DNA of 14,937 nt from an uncultured Eubacteriales bacterium (GTDB taxonomy: Bacteria; Bacillota; Clostridia; Peptostreptococcales; Anaerovoracaceae): assembly GCA_902796875.1 (NCBI GenBank), contig CADBQT010000089.1, positions 1-14,937 on the forward strand. Direction: 5' to 3'. This document shows, one piece after another, positions 12,810-14,937 of the stretch. The notes below the pieces were generated by a model that made no database searches, was not told the DNA's origin, and saw only the letters and a program-made list of their open reading frames with translations. Both the position numbers and the translations under genes were made by a program. Each line of letters starts with the position of its first letter. Positions within the stretch are counted from its first letter, which is position 1.

Positions 12810-14729
12810 ATGACAACGAAACAGAGAAACAATCTGATACGGATCCTGGTCACGGCGGCCCTCCTGGTCGTCCTGGCCTTCGTGGATGTGGACCGTCCGG
12901 TGAAGCTGATCCTCTACCTTGTCCCCTATCTCATCGTGGGATACGACATACTGAAGAAGGCGGGGCAGGGGATCGTGAATCGCCAGCCTTTGGACGAAAA
13001 CCTTCTGATGGCGGTGGCCACGGTGGGTGCTCTTGTGCTGGCGGTGACCCATACGGGAGACTTTACCGAGGCGGTAGCCGTCATGCTGTTCTATCAGGTG
13101 GGAGAGTTCTTCCAGAGCTATGCCGTGGGGAAAAGCCGGCAGAACATCGGTGAACTCATGGACATCCGGCCCGATACGGCCAACATCGAGGACGAGGAGG
13201 GGGTCCATCAGGTGGATCCGGACGAGGTGGATATCGGGTCCCTCATCGTGGTCCGTCCCGGGGAGAAGATCCCCATCGACGGCATCGTGGAGGAGGGAAA
13301 AGCGAGCCTGGATACCAGCGCCCTCACGGGAGAGAGCGTCCTGAGGAATGCCGTGGCAGGGGACGAGGTCATCAGCGGATGCATCGACATCAATGGAGTG
13401 CTGAAGATCCGCACCACCCGGGAATTCGGTGAGTCCACGGCCTCGAAGATCCTGGAACTGGTGGAGGACGCCAGTTCACGTAAATCCCGTTCTGAAAACT
13501 TCATTTCCCGGTTCGCCCGGATCTATACGCCGGTGGTGGTCATCGGGGCAGGGCTTCTGGCCCTTCTTCCGCCGGTGATCCGGATGGCTTTCCTGGGGGC
13601 GGAGCCCCTGTGGGGAGAATGGCTCTACCGGGCCCTGACCTTCCTGGTCGTCAGCTGCCCCTGCGCCCTGGTCATCAGCATCCCTCTAAGCTTTTTCGCC
13701 GGGATCGGCGGGGCGAGCCATGAGGGTATCCTGGTCAAAGGATCCAACTACCTGGAGGCCATGGCGAAGATCCGCACCGTGGTCATGGACAAGACGGGAA
13801 CACTGACCCGGGGGGTCTTCCAGGTAAGGGAGACTTATCCGGAGGAAGGATTCAGCGAAGAAGAACTTCTGGATCTGGCCGCTTCGGCGGAAGTGTATTC
13901 CTCCCATCCCATCGCCCTGGCGCTGAAACAGGCCAGAGGTGAAGGAGAGGCCAAAGAGCCTGAAGAAGTGGAGGAGATCGCGGGCAAAGGCATCTGCGCC
14001 CGGCTGGAGGGCCGTAAGGTCTGGGTCGGAAACGCCAAACTGATGGAAATGGCCGGCGCAGGGACGGAATCGACTCCGGAAGAAGATAAAGACGATAAAG
14101 AAGAAACCCGAAGCGTGGGCACGGTGGTCCATGTGGCGGTGGAGGACCGGTATGCCGGAAGCATCCTCATCGCCGACGAACTGAAGGAGACCGCCCGCTC
14201 CGCCGTGGAGGGCATAAAAAGAGCCGGCGTATCCAGGATCGTCATGCTCACCGGAGACGCCAAGGCTCCCGCAAAAGCGGTGGCGAAGGAATTGGGGATC
14301 GGAGAGGTCCACAGCGAGCTTCTTCCCGGAGACAAGGTGGATCTGGTGGAGAAGATGCTGGCGGAAGAAGGGGAGAAGGGATGCCTGGCCTTTGTGGGAG
14401 ACGGGATCAACGACGCCCCCGTGCTCTCCCGGTCGGACATCGGCATCGCCATGGGCGCCCTGGGATCGGAAGCGGCCATCGAGGCGGCGGACGTGGTCCT
14501 CATGGACGACGATCCGGAGAAGATCGCCCTGGGGATGAGGATCTCCCGGAAGTGCATGCGGATCGTCAAGGAGAACATCTGGCTGGCCATCGGCGTGAAA
14601 GTGGCGTGCCTTCTCCTGTGCGCCTTTGGCGTCGTAGGCATGTGGGCAGCCATCTTCGCCGACGTGGGCGTCATGGTGCTGGCGGTCTTGAACGCCATCC
14701 GGACGGTGTTCGTGAAGAAAGCCCGGTGA
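12810..14729 (+). CDS. cadA: P1B-2-type heavy-metal-exporting ATPase (Zn/Cd/Pb, CadA/ZntA-like)
   Basis: This membrane pump uses ATP to expel divalent soft-metal ions. The 639-residue protein has the actuator TGE (173-175), the membrane metal site SCPCALVIS (CPC at 283-285), the phosphorylated Asp327 in DKTGTLT, the HP dipeptide of the nucleotide domain (366-367), TGDA (481-484) and GDGINDAP (530-537). Two residues in the last two membrane helices set the specificity class: Lys597 in GVK and Asp618 in FADVG, matching the Zn/Cd/Pb group rather than copper pumps. There is no N-terminal HMA domain; that function is in the small gene just upstream. An acidic insert lies in the nucleotide domain (about 418-434). 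No good ribosome binding site precedes the ATG, so translation probably depends on the upstream gene. The symbol cadA is by similarity; zntA would be equally fair. Confidence 0.94.
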   Translation: MTTKQRNNLIRILVTAALLVVLAFVDVDRPVKLILYLVPYLIVGYDILKKAGQGIVNRQPLDENLLMAVATVGALVLAVTHTGDFTEAVAVMLFYQVGEFFQSYAVGKSRQNIGELMDIRPDTANIEDEEGVHQVDPDEVDIGSLIVVRPGEKIPIDGIVEEGKASLDTSALTGESVLRNAVAGDEVISGCIDINGVLKIRTTREFGESTASKILELVEDASSRKSRSENFISRFARIYTPVVVIGAGLLALLPPVIRMAFLGAEPLWGEWLYRALTFLVVSCPCALVISIPLSFFAGIGGASHEGILVKGSNYLEAMAKIRTVVMDKTGTLTRGVFQVRETYPEEGFSEEELLDLAASAEVYSSHPIALALKQARGEGEAKEPEEVEEIAGKGICARLEGRKVWVGNAKLMEMAGAGTESTPEEDKDDKEETRSVGTVVHVAVEDRYAGSILIADELKETARSAVEGIKRAGVSRIVMLTGDAKAPAKAVAKELGIGEVHSELLPGDKVDLVEKMLAEEGEKGCLAFVGDGINDAPVLSRSDIGIAMGALGSEAAIEAADVVLMDDDPEKIALGMRISRKCMRIVKENIWLAIGVKVACLLLCAFGVVGMWAAIFADVGVMVLAVLNAIRTVFVKKAR

Positions 14730-14740
14730 TGTGATAGAAT
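14712..14740 (+). promoter_or_regulatory. Possible extended -10 promoter before the copper-type gene
   Basis: TGATAGAAT (14732-14740) resembles an extended -10 element, and a poor -35 (GTGAAG, 14712-14717) lies 17 nt upstream inside the end of the ATPase gene. Transcription would start at or within a base or two of the ATG at 14747. This may be chance in such a short gap. Confidence 0.25.
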
Positions 14741-14746
14741 TGTTCC

Positions 14747-14937
14747 ATGAGCATGCGTAAATACAATGTAACGGGAATGAGCTGTGCGGCGTGTCAGGCC
14801 CGGGTGGAAAAGGCGGTAGCTGCCCTCCCCGGTGTGGAGTCGGTTTCGGTGAGTCTTTTGACCAACACCATGGGCGTGGAGGGGGATGCCCCGGATCCGG
14901 AGATCATCCATGCGGTGGAAAACGCCGGATACCAGGC
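14747..14937 (+). CDS. Copper-type HMA protein, probably the start of a CopA ATPase (3' truncated by window)
   Basis: The last 191 nt encode 63 complete codons that open with one HMA domain. The metal loop is GMSCAAC, with Ser before the first ligand Cys as in copper-binding domains, followed by QARVEKAVAALPGVESVSVS, the usual helix and strand. The frame is still open at the window edge. It is therefore either the N-terminus of a copper-exporting P1B-1 ATPase (more likely, given the neighbour) or a CopZ-type chaperone. An in-frame stop at 14735 limits the start to the ATG at 14747 or the one at 14753. Neither has a recognisable ribosome binding site. It begins 17 nt after the Zn/Cd-type ATPase gene on the same strand. 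Confidence 0.85.
   Translation, partial: MSMRKYNVTGMSCAACQARVEKAVAALPGVESVSVSLLTNTMGVEGDAPDPEIIHAVENAGYQ

Noticed and set aside
1..14937. Mobile elements, CRISPR arrays, tRNA/rRNA genes, phage or defence genes
   Set aside because: No transposase or integrase motifs, no regularly spaced repeats and no tRNA-like cloverleaf were seen; coding density leaves almost no room for them.

Overview
The window looks like chromosomal DNA from a GC-rich anaerobic Bacillota, most likely a member of the Clostridia. The reasons are the smc-ftsY-der-plsY-gpsA gene order, strong AGGAG-type ribosome binding sites, a clostripain-family protease and clostridial-type metal-resistance proteins. Genus and species cannot be named from the sequence alone. 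Gene packing is very tight: there are 13 genes (two cut by the window edges), several start/stop overlaps of 4 or 8 nt, and only one intergenic gap longer than 30 nt.

Region 1 (1-7385, plus strand) is a housekeeping block. It holds the C-terminal part of smc (chromosome condensation), ftsY (SRP receptor), der (ribosome-assembly GTPase), plsY and gpsA (two neighbouring steps in glycerol-3-phosphate and phospholipid synthesis), and miaB (tRNA methylthiolation). The genes are so close that they are probably co-transcribed and partly translationally coupled.

Region 2 (7382-9539, plus strand) holds a LacI-family regulator whose GTG start overlaps the miaB stop. It is followed by a dihydroorotate-dehydrogenase-like flavoprotein with a C-terminal ferredoxin domain. 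That flavoprotein lacks the cysteine (or serine) used as catalytic base by known dihydroorotate and dihydropyrimidine dehydrogenases, so its substrate is open.

Region 3 (9546-12387, minus strand) is a two-gene unit: an ArsR/CadC-type metal sensor, then a membrane-anchored clostripain-like cysteine protease with a long glycine/serine-rich N-terminus. It converges on region 2 with only 6 nt between stop codons. Each convergent unit appears to have its intrinsic terminator inside the coding region of the other.

Region 4 (12388-12587) is a 200-bp divergent control region. It has a perfect consensus sigma-A promoter on the plus strand, a weaker promoter on the minus strand, and a CGTTTAA-containing dyad just downstream of each. 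Region 5 (12588-14937, plus strand) is the metal-efflux cluster: a free-standing heavy-metal-associated (HMA) domain protein, a P1B-2 (Zn/Cd/Pb) ATPase without its own HMA domain, and the start of a copper-type ATPase or chaperone. The simplest reading is that the ArsR protein senses metal and controls both the efflux genes and the surface protease.

I found no mobile elements, CRISPR arrays, tRNAs or rRNAs. The least ordinary parts are the metal-sensor/protease pairing, the atypical flavoprotein and the embedded convergent terminators.
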